A program made the translations under genes and the position numbers. Positions 56,264 through 64,000 of a DNA stretch of 64,000 nt are shown piece by piece; position 1 is the first letter of the stretch; each line of letters starts with the position of its first letter. The DNA lies in contig NZ_CP130630.1 of assembly GCF_030551255.1 (NCBI RefSeq), positions 2,957,501 to 3,021,500 on the forward strand, read 5' to 3'. Source of the stretch: Streptomyces sp. NL15-2K. Lineage in GTDB: Bacteria > Actinomycetota > Actinomycetes > Streptomycetales > Streptomycetaceae. A model generated the notes under the pieces. It saw nothing but the letters and a program-made list of their open reading frames with translations, ran no database searches and was not told the origin of the DNA.

Positions 56264-57298
56264 GTGACGACCTATGACGATCGAGCGAGCCTCACTGATC
56301 TGACCGCCGTGGTGGAGCGGGTACGCAGTTCGGTGGAGGGCGTGATCGAAGGAAAGCCCGAGGTCGTACGGCTCTCGTTGACCGTGCTGCTCGCCGAGGG
56401 GCACCTCTTGATCGAGGATGTTCCCGGCGTGGGCAAGACCATGCTGGCCAAGGCGATGGCGCGGTCCATCGACTGCTCGGTGCGCCGTATCCAGTTCACG
56501 CCCGACCTGCTGCCCTCGGACATCACCGGTGTGTCCATCTGGGACCAGCAGCGCAAGGACTTCGAGTTCAAGCCGGGCGCCATCTTCGCGCAGATCGTGA
56601 TCGGCGACGAGATCAACCGCGCCTCGCCGAAGACGCAGTCCGCGCTGCTGGAGTCGATGGAGGAGCGCCAGGTCACCATCGACGGGCAGACGTACGAGCT
56701 GCCCAGCCCCTTCATGGTCGTGGCCACGCAGAACCCGGTCGAGATGGAGGGCACCTACCCGCTGCCGGAGGCCCAGCGAGACCGCTTCATGGCCCGCGTC
56801 TCCATCGGCTACCCGAGCGCGGAGGCCGAGCTGCAGATGCTCGACATCCACGGCGGGGTGAACCCCCTGGACGACCTCCAGCCGGTGGCGCACGCGCATG
56901 AGATCGTGAAGCTGATCGACGCCGTCCGCGGCGTCCACGTCGCCGACACGGTCCGGCGGTACGCGGTCGACCTGGTGGCCGCCACCCGCACACACCCCGA
57001 CCTCAGGCTCGGCGCCTCCCCGCGCGCGACGCTGCACCTGTTGCGCGCGGCCAAGGCGGCCGCGGCCCTCAGCGGCCGGGAGTACGCGCTGCCGGACGAC
57101 GTGCAAGCGCTTGCTGTCGCCGTGCTGGCGCACCGTCTGCTGCCCACCGCGCAGGCCCAGCTGAACCGCCGTACGTCGGAGCAGGTCGTGCAGGAGATCC
57201 TGCAGCAGACCCCGGTTCCCGCGGCGCCCCAGCAGAGCGGCCTCGGGCTGGGCCGCGGCACGCCCGCGTATCCGCAGCAGCCGCCGCGGAGGCTTTGA
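56264..57298 (+). CDS. MoxR family AAA+ ATPase
   Basis: 344 residues from GTG 56264 with GAGGAGG upstream. AAA_3 ATPase: Walker A GVGKT at 55-59, Walker B VIGDEINRAS, sensor 1 VVATQNPVEMEGTYPLPEAQRDRF, and the C-terminal helical lid ending in a Pro-rich tail. MoxR proteins are chaperone-like and usually coded next to DUF58 and transglutaminase proteins, as here. The next gene begins within its stop codon. Confidence 0.95.
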   Translation: MTTYDDRASLTDLTAVVERVRSSVEGVIEGKPEVVRLSLTVLLAEGHLLIEDVPGVGKTMLAKAMARSIDCSVRRIQFTPDLLPSDITGVSIWDQQRKDFEFKPGAIFAQIVIGDEINRASPKTQSALLESMEERQVTIDGQTYELPSPFMVVATQNPVEMEGTYPLPEAQRDRFMARVSIGYPSAEAELQMLDIHGGVNPLDDLQPVAHAHEIVKLIDAVRGVHVADTVRRYAVDLVAATRTHPDLRLGASPRATLHLLRAAKAAAALSGREYALPDDVQALAVAVLAHRLLPTAQAQLNRRTSEQVVQEILQQTPVPAAPQQSGLGLGRGTPAYPQQPPRRL

Positions 57299-58668
57299 TG
57301 ACCACCGGGGGACTCGGACGCGCGGAGGCCGACCGGGGCGACAAGGGCGGAGTGCGCACGGCCCTGGCCGGACTGACGACGCGCGGCCGCTCCTTCTTCG
57401 CGGCCGGAATCGCCGCGGCCATCTGCGCGTACGTCCTCGGGCAGAGCGACCTGCTGCGGGTCGGACTGCTGCTGGCCGTGCTGCCCCTGATCTGCGCCAC
57501 CGTGCTCTACCGCACGCGCTACCGGGTGGCCGGCAGCCGCCGGCTCTCCCCCGCGCGCGTGCCCGCCGGCAGCGAGGCCCGCGTCCATCTGCGGATGGAC
57601 AACGTCTCGCGGCTGCCCACGGGCCTGCTGATGCTCCAGGACCGGGTGCCGTACGTGCTGGGCCCGCGACCCCGCTTCGTGCTCGACCGGGTCGAGCCGG
57701 GCGGGCGCCGCGAGGTGTCCTACCGCGTCCGCTCCGATCTGCGGGGACGCTATCCGCTGGGCCCGTTGCAGCTGCGTCTGACCGACCCGTTCGGCATGTG
57801 CGAGCTGACCCGGTCCTTCTCGACGTACGACACCCTGACAGTGATCCCGCGCGTGGAGCCGCTGCCACCGGTGCGCCTCAGCGGCGAGGCCAAGGGGTAC
57901 GGCGAGGGGCGGCAGCGCTCGCTCGCCCTGGCCGGCGAGGACGACCTCATCCCGCGCGGATACCGCTACGGCGACGACCTGCGCCGGGTGCACTGGCGCT
58001 CCACCGCGCGCTACGGCGAGCTGATGGTGCGCCGCGAGGAGCAGCCGCAGCGCTCCCGCTGCACGGTGTTCCTCGACACCCGGGGCCTCGCCTTCCAGGG
58101 CGCGGGCCCCGACTCGGCCTTCGAATGGGCCGTGTCGGGCACCGCGTCCGTCCTGGTGCACATGCTCGAACGGGGCTTTTCCGTACGACTGTTGACGGAC
58201 ACCGGCACCTCCGTGCCCGGCGAGGGCGCCGACGGGTTCGCGGGCGCGAACCAGGAGTCGGCGGACGCGGCCGGGATGATGATGGACACCCTCGCGGTGA
58301 TCGACCACTCGGACGACACGGGACTGTCCCGGGCGTACGACGTGCTGCGCAGCGGGAACGAGGGGCTGCTGGTGGCCTTCTTCGGCGACCTCGACGAGGA
58401 GCAGGCATCGGTGGCCGCCAAGATGCGGCAGCGCAGCGGACGGGCGGTCGCCTTCCTGCTGGACAGCGACACCTGGGTGCGGGAACCGAGCGACGTGCCC
58501 GGCCCGTTGGCCAGGAGCGAGGAGGGGCTGCGGATGCTGCGCGAGGCGGGCTGGACGGCGCTGAGCGTGCCGCGGGGCGCTTCCTTGACCGACCTGTGGA
58601 GTCAGGCGGACCGGGAGCGCACGGGCGTCGGCGTGACGGGTGGTATCACCGGTGAGGGGGCGTCATGA
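57298..58668 (+). CDS. DUF58 domain protein
   Basis: 456 residues from ATG 57298, sharing its A with the moxR stop (TGATG), with CGGAGG upstream. Two membrane helices near the N-terminus (about 33-68), an extracellular or cytoplasmic beta region with RVEPGGRREVSYRVRSDLRGRYPLGPLQLRLTDPFG, and the DUF58 signature YRYGDDLRRVHWRSTARYGELMVRREEQ (about 222-249), followed by a von Willebrand-like fold. Partner of MoxR; function undetermined. Confidence 0.93.
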   Translation: MTTGGLGRAEADRGDKGGVRTALAGLTTRGRSFFAAGIAAAICAYVLGQSDLLRVGLLLAVLPLICATVLYRTRYRVAGSRRLSPARVPAGSEARVHLRMDNVSRLPTGLLMLQDRVPYVLGPRPRFVLDRVEPGGRREVSYRVRSDLRGRYPLGPLQLRLTDPFGMCELTRSFSTYDTLTVIPRVEPLPPVRLSGEAKGYGEGRQRSLALAGEDDLIPRGYRYGDDLRRVHWRSTARYGELMVRREEQPQRSRCTVFLDTRGLAFQGAGPDSAFEWAVSGTASVLVHMLERGFSVRLLTDTGTSVPGEGADGFAGANQESADAAGMMMDTLAVIDHSDDTGLSRAYDVLRSGNEGLLVAFFGDLDEEQASVAAKMRQRSGRAVAFLLDSDTWVREPSDVPGPLARSEEGLRMLREAGWTALSVPRGASLTDLWSQADRERTGVGVTGGITGEGAS

Positions 58669-61058
58669 GCGGGCGGGCACGACTGACGCTGTGCTCCTGG
58701 GCGGCCACGCTGATGGCCTCCTGTGCCCTGCTGCCGCTGGTCGAACCGGCCACCTGGATCCTGCAGGCCGCCTTCCTGCTCGCGGTGCAGACGGGCGTGG
58801 GAGCGGCGGCCCGGCGGGTGCCGCTTGCCCGGCCGCTGACCGTGGCGGCGCAGGCCCTGGTCACGCTGATGCTGCTGACCCTGACCTTCGCGCGTGAGCA
58901 GGCCTTCGCCGGGCTGATCCCCGGGCCGGAAGCCTTCCGCCACTTCTCCGACCTGCTCCAGCAGGGCAGCGACGACATAGCGCGGTACGCGATCCCGGCG
59001 CCGCTGGAGTCCGACGGCATCCGGCTGATGCTCGTCGGCGGCGTCCTGGTGATCGGTCTCGCCGTGGACACGCTCGCGGTGACCTTCCGCAGCGCTGCCC
59101 CGGCCGGACTGCCGCTGCTCGCGCTGTACTCCGTCGCCGCGGGGCTGTCCGACGGCGGGACCGACTGGCTGTGGTTCCTGGTCGCGGCGGCCGGCTATCT
59201 GCTGCTGCTCCTGGCCGAGGGGCGGGAGCGGCTCGCGCAGTGGGGCCGGGTCTTCGGCGGGGCGGCGCGCACTCCGGGCGCGGAGTCCGGCGGGGCGGTG
59301 GCGCCGGTCCGCACCGGCCGGCGCATCGGTGTGGTCGCGCTGGGCGTCGCCCTCGTGGTGCCGCTCGCCCTGCCCGCGATGAACGGCGGCCTGCTGGACG
59401 GCGCCGGGACGGGCGTGGGCTCCGGGAGTGGCGGCGGGGGCACGATATCCGCGGTGAACCCGCTGGTGACGCTGCGCGACAATCTGAACCAGGACGAGGA
59501 CCGTCAGGTCATGTCCCTGCAGACCGACACCGACACCGACCTCTCGAACCTGTACCTGCGGATCGTGTCCCTGGACGACTTCGACGGCACCACCTGGAAG
59601 CCGTCCAAGCGGGCCATCACAGCCGTACCGGACGGCGAGTTCCCCACCCCCATCGGCCTCCGTCAGGACATCAAGCGCACGGAGATCGAGACCACCATCT
59701 CGGCGTCGGACGACTACGCCCAGAACTGGCTGCCGATGCCGTACCCGCCCAGCGGCGTGCGGATCAACGGCAACTGGCGCTACGAACCCGAGGGCATGAC
59801 CCTCGTCGGCGACCACGGCCAGACCACGCGCGGTGCGACGTACCAGGTGAAGAGCCTGGAGGTGCAGCCGACGGCCGAGCAGCTCTCCTCGGCACCGGCG
59901 GCGCCCGCGGCCCTGGAACGCGAGTACACCGACCTGCCGGACTCGCTGCCGGAGGTGGTGGCGAGGACCGCCCGCGAGGTCACCGCCGGCGCCCAGAACC
60001 CCTACCAGCAGGCGGTCGCCCTCCAGGACTACTTCGCCATCACCGGTGGCTTCGAGTACGACACCGAGGTGCAGGTCGGCAGCGGCTCGCAAGCGATCGC
60101 CCGCTTCCTGAGGGACAAGCAGGGCTTCTGCGTCCACTTCTCCTTCGCGATGGCGGCCATGGCCCGGTCCCTGGGCATACCCGCCCGGGTGGCGGTGGGC
60201 TTCGCGCCCGGTTCCCCGCAGGCGGACGGGTCGGTGTCGGTGGGGCTGAAGGACGCCCACGCCTGGCCCGAGCTGTACTTCGAGGGCGTGGGCTGGACCC
60301 GCTTCGAGCCGACCCCGAACCGCGGTTCCGTGCCGACGTACACCGTGCCGGAGACGCCCGGCAGCACGCTCCCGAACCCGGAGCTGCCGTCCCGGGCAGC
60401 GAGCTCGGAGCCCTCGGCCGCGCCGTCGGCGAGCGAGAGCTGCACGGCGGAGGAGAAGAAGCTGGAGGGGTGCGAGAGCGAGTCCCCGCAGGCCGCGCTG
60501 AGCACGGACGACAACGGTCCGAAGTGGTACGTGGCCCTGGCGTGGATCCTCGGCGGCCTCGCCGCCCTGGCGATCCCACTGGCGCCGATGCTGTGGCGAC
60601 TGCGCACCCGGGCCGCACGGCTGGGCGGGCACGGCCGCACGGAGGCGGACGTGGCAGCGCACGCCCTGGCGGTCTGGCAGGAGTTGACCGATACGGCGTG
60701 GGACTTCGGGATCCTGCCGGACGAGTCGCAGACCCCCCGCAACGCGGCCGCCCGGATCGTTCGGCTCGGGCATCTCGACCCGGCGGCCGCGGCCGCGGTG
60801 CACCGCGTCGCGGACGCCGTGGAACAGGTCCTGTACGCGCCGCGGCCGCGCCCGGCGGCGGGGCTCGCGGAGGATGTCCGCCGGGTGATCGGCGGGCTGC
60901 ACGGCACCGTCAGCCGGGGCACGAAGCTGCGGGCGGTGCTGGCGCCGCGTTCCACCGTGCGAGTGGTCTGGGCGGCGTCGGACTGGTGGACCGGCGTCAA
61001 GGCCCGCGCGGCGGCGGCACGACCGACTCTGCGCAAGCCGTCGGGCCAGCGCGGGTGA
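58665..61058 (+). CDS. Transglutaminase-like membrane protein (TgpA type)
   Basis: 797 residues; ATG overlaps the DUF58 stop by 4 nt. Five or six N-terminal membrane helices (DUF3488, to about residue 240), an extracytoplasmic transglutaminase core with nucleophile Cys489 in QGFCVHFSFAM and His532 in DAHAWPELYF, glutamate in WTRFEPTPN where classical enzymes have Asp, then one more membrane helix (about 620-642) and a cytoplasmic DUF4129-like tail. It may crosslink or cleave envelope proteins. Third gene of the MoxR-DUF58-TgpA operon. Confidence 0.93.
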   Translation: MSGRARLTLCSWAATLMASCALLPLVEPATWILQAAFLLAVQTGVGAAARRVPLARPLTVAAQALVTLMLLTLTFAREQAFAGLIPGPEAFRHFSDLLQQGSDDIARYAIPAPLESDGIRLMLVGGVLVIGLAVDTLAVTFRSAAPAGLPLLALYSVAAGLSDGGTDWLWFLVAAAGYLLLLLAEGRERLAQWGRVFGGAARTPGAESGGAVAPVRTGRRIGVVALGVALVVPLALPAMNGGLLDGAGTGVGSGSGGGGTISAVNPLVTLRDNLNQDEDRQVMSLQTDTDTDLSNLYLRIVSLDDFDGTTWKPSKRAITAVPDGEFPTPIGLRQDIKRTEIETTISASDDYAQNWLPMPYPPSGVRINGNWRYEPEGMTLVGDHGQTTRGATYQVKSLEVQPTAEQLSSAPAAPAALEREYTDLPDSLPEVVARTAREVTAGAQNPYQQAVALQDYFAITGGFEYDTEVQVGSGSQAIARFLRDKQGFCVHFSFAMAAMARSLGIPARVAVGFAPGSPQADGSVSVGLKDAHAWPELYFEGVGWTRFEPTPNRGSVPTYTVPETPGSTLPNPELPSRAASSEPSAAPSASESCTAEEKKLEGCESESPQAALSTDDNGPKWYVALAWILGGLAALAIPLAPMLWRLRTRAARLGGHGRTEADVAAHALAVWQELTDTAWDFGILPDESQTPRNAAARIVRLGHLDPAAAAAVHRVADAVEQVLYAPRPRPAAGLAEDVRRVIGGLHGTVSRGTKLRAVLAPRSTVRVVWAASDWWTGVKARAAAARPTLRKPSGQRG

Positions 61059-61086
61059 GCGTGCCTCCGGCCTGATTCCGTTCCAG

Positions 61087-61132
61087 CAGAGGTCCGCCCC
61101 TGGTCGTGATCACGACCAGGGGCGGACCTCTG
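61087..61132. terminator. 46-bp perfect palindrome, likely bidirectional terminator
   Basis: 61087-61109 and 61110-61132 are exact inverted copies with no spacer. It lies 28 bp past the transglutaminase stop and upstream of a second hairpin, between convergent genes. Confidence 0.85.
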
Positions 61133-61168
61133 TTCAGGACGGCCTGTGGAGGGCCGTCGCGTGGGCGT

Positions 61169-61211
61169 GCGTGAGGGGGTGACCACCAGGTGGGTGGTCA
61201 CCCCCTCACGC
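61169..61211. terminator. Second strong hairpin before the DUF3040 stop
   Basis: Perfect 19-bp arms (61169-61187 and 61193-61211) with the loop aggtg, 22 bp before the DUF3040 stop codon on the other strand. Together with the previous palindrome it insulates two convergent transcripts. Confidence 0.82.
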
Positions 61212-61233
61212 AGGTGCGAGAGCTGTTGTCGAG

Positions 61234-61629
61234 CTAATGGCCCTGTTGTTCGTCGCGCCGACGCTGCCAGCGCTGCTCGATCCGGTCCATCATGGAGCGC
61301 CGCTGCCGTCCCTGACCGCGGGCTGCCTGCGGACCACCGGAGGGCTGTTCGCCGGGCTTGGGGGCTTTACGCCAACCCGTTACGGCGAGTACCGCACAGC
61401 CGAGCATGACCAGGAAGCCGACCACGCTGAGCCATACCTGCTTGGCGACCATACCGGCCATGAGGAGCGCGATACCCACGAGGAAGCCCGCGACCGCCTG
61501 GTAGACCCGTCGCCGGGTATACGTGCGCAGCCCGCTTCCCTCAAGCGCTGTCGCGAACTTCGGATCTTCGGCGTACAGCGCTCGCTCCATCTGCTCGAGC
61601 ATTCGCTGCTCGTGCTCCGAGAGCGGCAC
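61234..61629 (-). CDS. DUF3040 family membrane protein
   Basis: 131 residues. Starts PLSEHEQRMLEQMERALYAEDPKFA, the DUF3040 signature, then two membrane helices (about 44-60 and 64-84) and a basic Arg/Gln-rich C-terminus. Small actinobacterial membrane protein of unknown function. Gap 61630-61907 upstream shows no gene that I trust. Confidence 0.93.
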   Translation of the reverse strand: MPLSEHEQRMLEQMERALYAEDPKFATALEGSGLRTYTRRRVYQAVAGFLVGIALLMAGMVAKQVWLSVVGFLVMLGCAVLAVTGWRKAPKPGEQPSGGPQAARGQGRQRRSMMDRIEQRWQRRRDEQQGH

Positions 61630-61907
61630 GGAGTCCTCCTCATCGTGCAGTCGCCGGGGCGACTCGGGGGGTCCCTTAAGGATAGGCAGGGAATCGCCCC
61701 CGTGAAACCCGCCCCTCTACGCCAATTGGCCAACCGGATTCCGCCATGAACGTTCCGGCCCGCTGAGGCTTCCATTCCCCAGGAGCCGACCCGTCATGCC
61801 GGGCGGTCTCCCTCGATCATACGGCGCGGAACGCTCGATCGGGGGGCCTGTGGCGTACTCCATCCACACCCAAGTCCCTGATCAGCGACGCAGCAGGAGA
61901 GGGCCAC

Positions 61908-62678
61908 TCAGGCCTGTGCGGCCCCCGGGGTCTCACCGAGCACGTGAAGCTGTGTGGCCACGGAATGGAAGGCGGGGAGCTCGGCCGCCGCCTCCTCCAG
62001 CTTCAGCAGCGCTTCCAGGGCTCCGGGCTCGGTGTCCACGAGCACGCCGGGGACGAGGTCGGCGAAGACCCGCACGCCGTGCACGGCACCGACCACGAGG
62101 CCCGCGCCCTCGACCAGCTCGGTGAGCTGCTCGGCGGTGAAGCGGTGCGGAACGGGGTCACCGGTGCCCCAGCGGCCGTTCGGATCGTCGAGGGCCTGCC
62201 TGGCCTCCTTGAAGTGGCCGGCGAGGGCCCGCGCGAGCACGGCGCCGCCCAAGCCGGCGGCGAGCAGGCTGAGCACGCCCTCGGAGCGCAGCGCGGCGAC
62301 CACGTTGCGCACGCCTTCGGCGGGGTCGTCCACGTACTCCAGGACGCCGTGGCACAGCACCACGTCGTAGCCGCCGCGCTCGACCACGTCGAAGAGGCCG
62401 TGGGCGTCGCCCTGGACGCCCTGCACCCGGTCGGCGACGCCGGCCTCGGCGGCGCGGCGCTCCAGCGCGAACAGCGCGTTCGGGCTGGGGTCGACGACGG
62501 TGACCCGGTGGCCGAGGCGGGCGACGGGCACCGCGAAGTTGCCGCTGCCGCCTCCGGTGTCGAGGACGTCCAGCGCCTGCCGCCCCGTGGCCTTCACCCG
62601 GCGGTCGAGGGCGTCCTGGAGGACCTCCCAGACCACGGCGGTACGGAGAGAGGCGCGGGGTCGCATCGGGTCCGACAC
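61908..62678 (-). CDS. Class I SAM-dependent methyltransferase
   Basis: 256 residues. Motif I VLDTGGGSGNFAVPVARLG (about 38-56), acidic VVDPSPNALFAL (about 61-72), GDAHGLFD and YDVVLCHGVLEYVDDP (motif IV). It resembles the SmtA/UbiE-like group of actinobacteria. Substrate is unknown. Its start is 163 bp from the stop of the SAV_6107-type gene, which is read in the same direction. Confidence 0.9.
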   Translation of the reverse strand: MSDPMRPRASLRTAVVWEVLQDALDRRVKATGRQALDVLDTGGGSGNFAVPVARLGHRVTVVDPSPNALFALERRAAEAGVADRVQGVQGDAHGLFDVVERGGYDVVLCHGVLEYVDDPAEGVRNVVAALRSEGVLSLLAAGLGGAVLARALAGHFKEARQALDDPNGRWGTGDPVPHRFTAEQLTELVEGAGLVVGAVHGVRVFADLVPGVLVDTEPGALEALLKLEEAAAELPAFHSVATQLHVLGETPGAAQA

Positions 62679-62841
62679 GGCAGTTGACTCCTCGGCGCGG
62701 CACCGCCTGCTGCGCGGCGGAGCGAACGGGGTGCCTCCCCGGCCCGAGGTACGGGAAGGGAAGGCTTTAGGCGCCCTCCACCCTATTGCCTCCAGGCCCG
62801 CACCTGGTCACCGCCGTGTCGTCCCCCGGGCGCCCGGCCCG

Positions 62842-63408
62842 TCATCCCGCGTCCGGGAAGTCACGGTCGGCGCTCTCGCGGTCCTCCGGCTGGTCGGCGT
62901 CCCGGCGCGGCTGGGGCAGGACGGGCTGGAGCACCAGCATGCGCTCGACGAGGCGCAGGAACATCGCCACGTCGCGTATCAGGTCGTCGGCGTCCCGGCG
63001 GCCGGCCGCGCCCTGGATGCCCGCCTCGGCCCGGGCGCGGCGCCGGGCTCCGGAGGCGAACAGCGCGCTCCACTCGGTGAGTTCGGGCGCGATTTCGGGG
63101 AGCACTTCCCAGGCGCTCCGGATCCGGGCCCGGCGCCGGGGGCTGGTTTCCGGGCGTCCCCGCGCGGCGAGTACGGCGGCGGCGGTGCGCAGGGCGGCGA
63201 GGTGGGCCGTCGCATAGCGCTCGTTCGGTGTCTCCAGGGTCGCGGCCTCGTCCAGTCCGGCGCGGGCCTGGGCGAGCAGGTCGAGGGCCGCGGGTGGCGC
63301 TGTGGTCCGGCGCAGCACGGGGTGTACGTCGCTCGCCGGGCCGTTCAGTGAGGGGGCAGGGCCGGTGGCGCGGCGCCGGCGAGCGGCGGCTGCGTGGTAG
63401 CTGGCCAT
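62842..63408 (-). CDS. SAV_6107 family HEPN-like protein
   Basis: 188 residues. Alpha-helical core with LLAQARAGLDEAATLETPNERYATAHLAALRTAAAVLAARGRP and SAWEVLPEIAPELTEWSALFASG, characteristic of the actinobacterial SAV_6107 family with a HEPN-like fold. Disordered basic N-terminus and acidic C-terminal tail. Function is unknown. Divergent from the YhgE/Pip remnant; its promoter should lie in 63409-63564. Confidence 0.85.
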   Translation of the reverse strand: MASYHAAAARRRRATGPAPSLNGPASDVHPVLRRTTAPPAALDLLAQARAGLDEAATLETPNERYATAHLAALRTAAAVLAARGRPETSPRRRARIRSAWEVLPEIAPELTEWSALFASGARRRARAEAGIQGAAGRRDADDLIRDVAMFLRLVERMLVLQPVLPQPRRDADQPEDRESADRDFPDAG

Positions 63409-63497
63409 GACGAACCTCCTGTCGTCTGTGTGACGGCTCTGTGGCCGTATGTGTCCATCGTGAGGTATGGCACTGACAATCCGTTCTGACCTGGGCT

Positions 63498-63545
63498 TTT
63501 GCTTCGATCGCGCGTTCGGAGTACTTTTTGCACTGACCAGTCAGT
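63498..63545 (+). promoter_or_regulatory. Promoter with TetR-type operator before the YhgE/Pip remnant
   Basis: TTTGCT (63498-63503) and TACTTT (63522-63527), 18 bp apart, form a promoter candidate. Just downstream ACTGAC-CA-GTCAGT (63532-63545) is a perfect 6-bp inverted repeat of the kind bound by TetR-family repressors of YhgE/Pip operons. A bound repressor would cover the start site. Confidence 0.6.
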
Positions 63546-63564
63546 TCAAAAAGTTCGGCTCTCA

Positions 63565-64000
63565 ATGAGTCGAAGGCATCAGGGGGTGGCGAGCAGTGGC
63601 CGGAGTCGGCATCACCGCCGAGGGCACAAGGCGCCCAACTACGGCACCGGTTTCGCCCCGTACTTCATCCCGCTGTCCCTGTGGGTGGGCGCGATGGTGG
63701 CGTACATGCTGATCGCGCCGATGAACCGGCGTGCCCTCGCCGCGGGTGCCGCGGCATGGCGGATCGCGCTGGCGGGCTGGCTGCCGGTGGTGGCGATCGG
63801 CGTCCTGCAGACCGTCGCCCTGATGGCGGTGCTGCACTGGGCGGTCGGCCTGGAGATGGCCCGGGCGGCCGGAACAGTGGGCTTCCTGTTCCTCGTGACG
63901 GCGTGTTTCGCGGCGATCGTGCAGTGGCTGAACGCGCGCTTCGGAGCGGCGGGTCGGATTCTCGTACTCGCCCTGCTGATGCTGCAGTTGACGTCCGCGG
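63565..64000 (+). pseudogene. YhgE/Pip-type membrane protein, N-terminal part missing
   Basis: The frame from ATG 63565 encodes about 23 basic residues without family likeness and then enters the C-terminal membrane part of a YhgE/Pip protein: NYGTGFAPYFIPLSLWVG, RIALAGWLPVVAIGVLQTVALMAVL, and FLVTACFAAIVQWLNARFG, with four hydrophobic segments to the right edge. Intact family members have about 400-500 residues before this point. Promoter and operator directly upstream seem intact, so an internal deletion is likely; a short functional variant is possible. Right end is cut by the window. Confidence 0.65.

Noticed and set aside
61796..62125. 109-codon frame on the + strand before the methyltransferase gene
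   Set aside because: It continues as a Pro/Ala/Arg-rich shadow into the methyltransferase coding region and has no motif.

Overview
The window looks like a chromosomal core segment of a Streptomyces species. It has very high GC with strong third-position GC bias, GTG starts and 4-nt GTGA/ATGA overlaps, PriA in place of separate HisA and TrpF, DivIVA/SepF/YggT next to ftsZ, a T-box-led ileS, and a gene order like the his-to-dcw region of other streptomycetes. I saw no tRNA, rRNA, insertion sequence, CRISPR array or prophage.

Layout. 1-8895: histidine biosynthesis, read leftward. hisD-hisC-hisB-(54-aa membrane protein)-hisH-priA-(RidA-like)-hisF form one tightly overlapping operon ending in a hairpin at 3112-3141. 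hisI is separate and cut by the left edge. Between them sit an ArsR-type regulator/MFS exporter pair behind a 52-bp palindrome and a TIGR03085-type protein. 9084-16000: a beta-helix-like membrane protein, a protein of unknown function, a stand-alone LON substrate-binding domain protein, a YbaK-type deacylase, a dispersed Streptomyces repeat, a DUF2567 protein and an ABC transporter. 16072-30256: an NYN-domain protein, a 54-aa basic protein, dnaE, a DUF2252 protein, a membrane protein, a thioredoxin-fold protein, a PhoD phosphatase, a dienelactone-hydrolase-like enzyme, an MscS channel, a Na+/H+ antiporter and a GNAT enzyme. 30253-33252: RluD-type pseudouridine synthase, lspA and ddbA (histone-H1-like tail plus DksA zinc finger). 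33550-37005: T-box leader and ileS with an altered GXHH signature.

37207-55300 is the division and cell-wall (dcw) cluster, read leftward: rsmH-ftsL-ftsI-murE-murF-mraY-murD-ftsW-murG-ftsQ-ftsZ-pgeF-yggS-sepF-yggT-divIVA. ftsA, murC and ddl are not in it. The Mur enzymes build and lipid-link the LL-DAP stem-peptide precursor, MraY and MurG make lipids I and II, FtsW/FtsI polymerise and crosslink at septa, and FtsZ/SepF/FtsQ/FtsL place the division machinery while DivIVA directs tip growth.

55476-64000: a beta-carbonic anhydrase, a MoxR-DUF58-transglutaminase operon ending at two large hairpins, a DUF3040 protein, a methyltransferase, a SAV_6107-type protein, and at the right edge what looks like a YhgE/Pip gene that kept its promoter and TetR-type operator but lost its N-terminal part.

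Most notable: the 52-bp palindrome over the arsR promoter, the translational T-box joined to a GXHH-type IleRS, the RidA homologue without its catalytic arginine, the H1/DksA fusion with pentapeptide repeats, the 46-bp perfect palindrome at 61087-61132, and the truncated YhgE/Pip locus.
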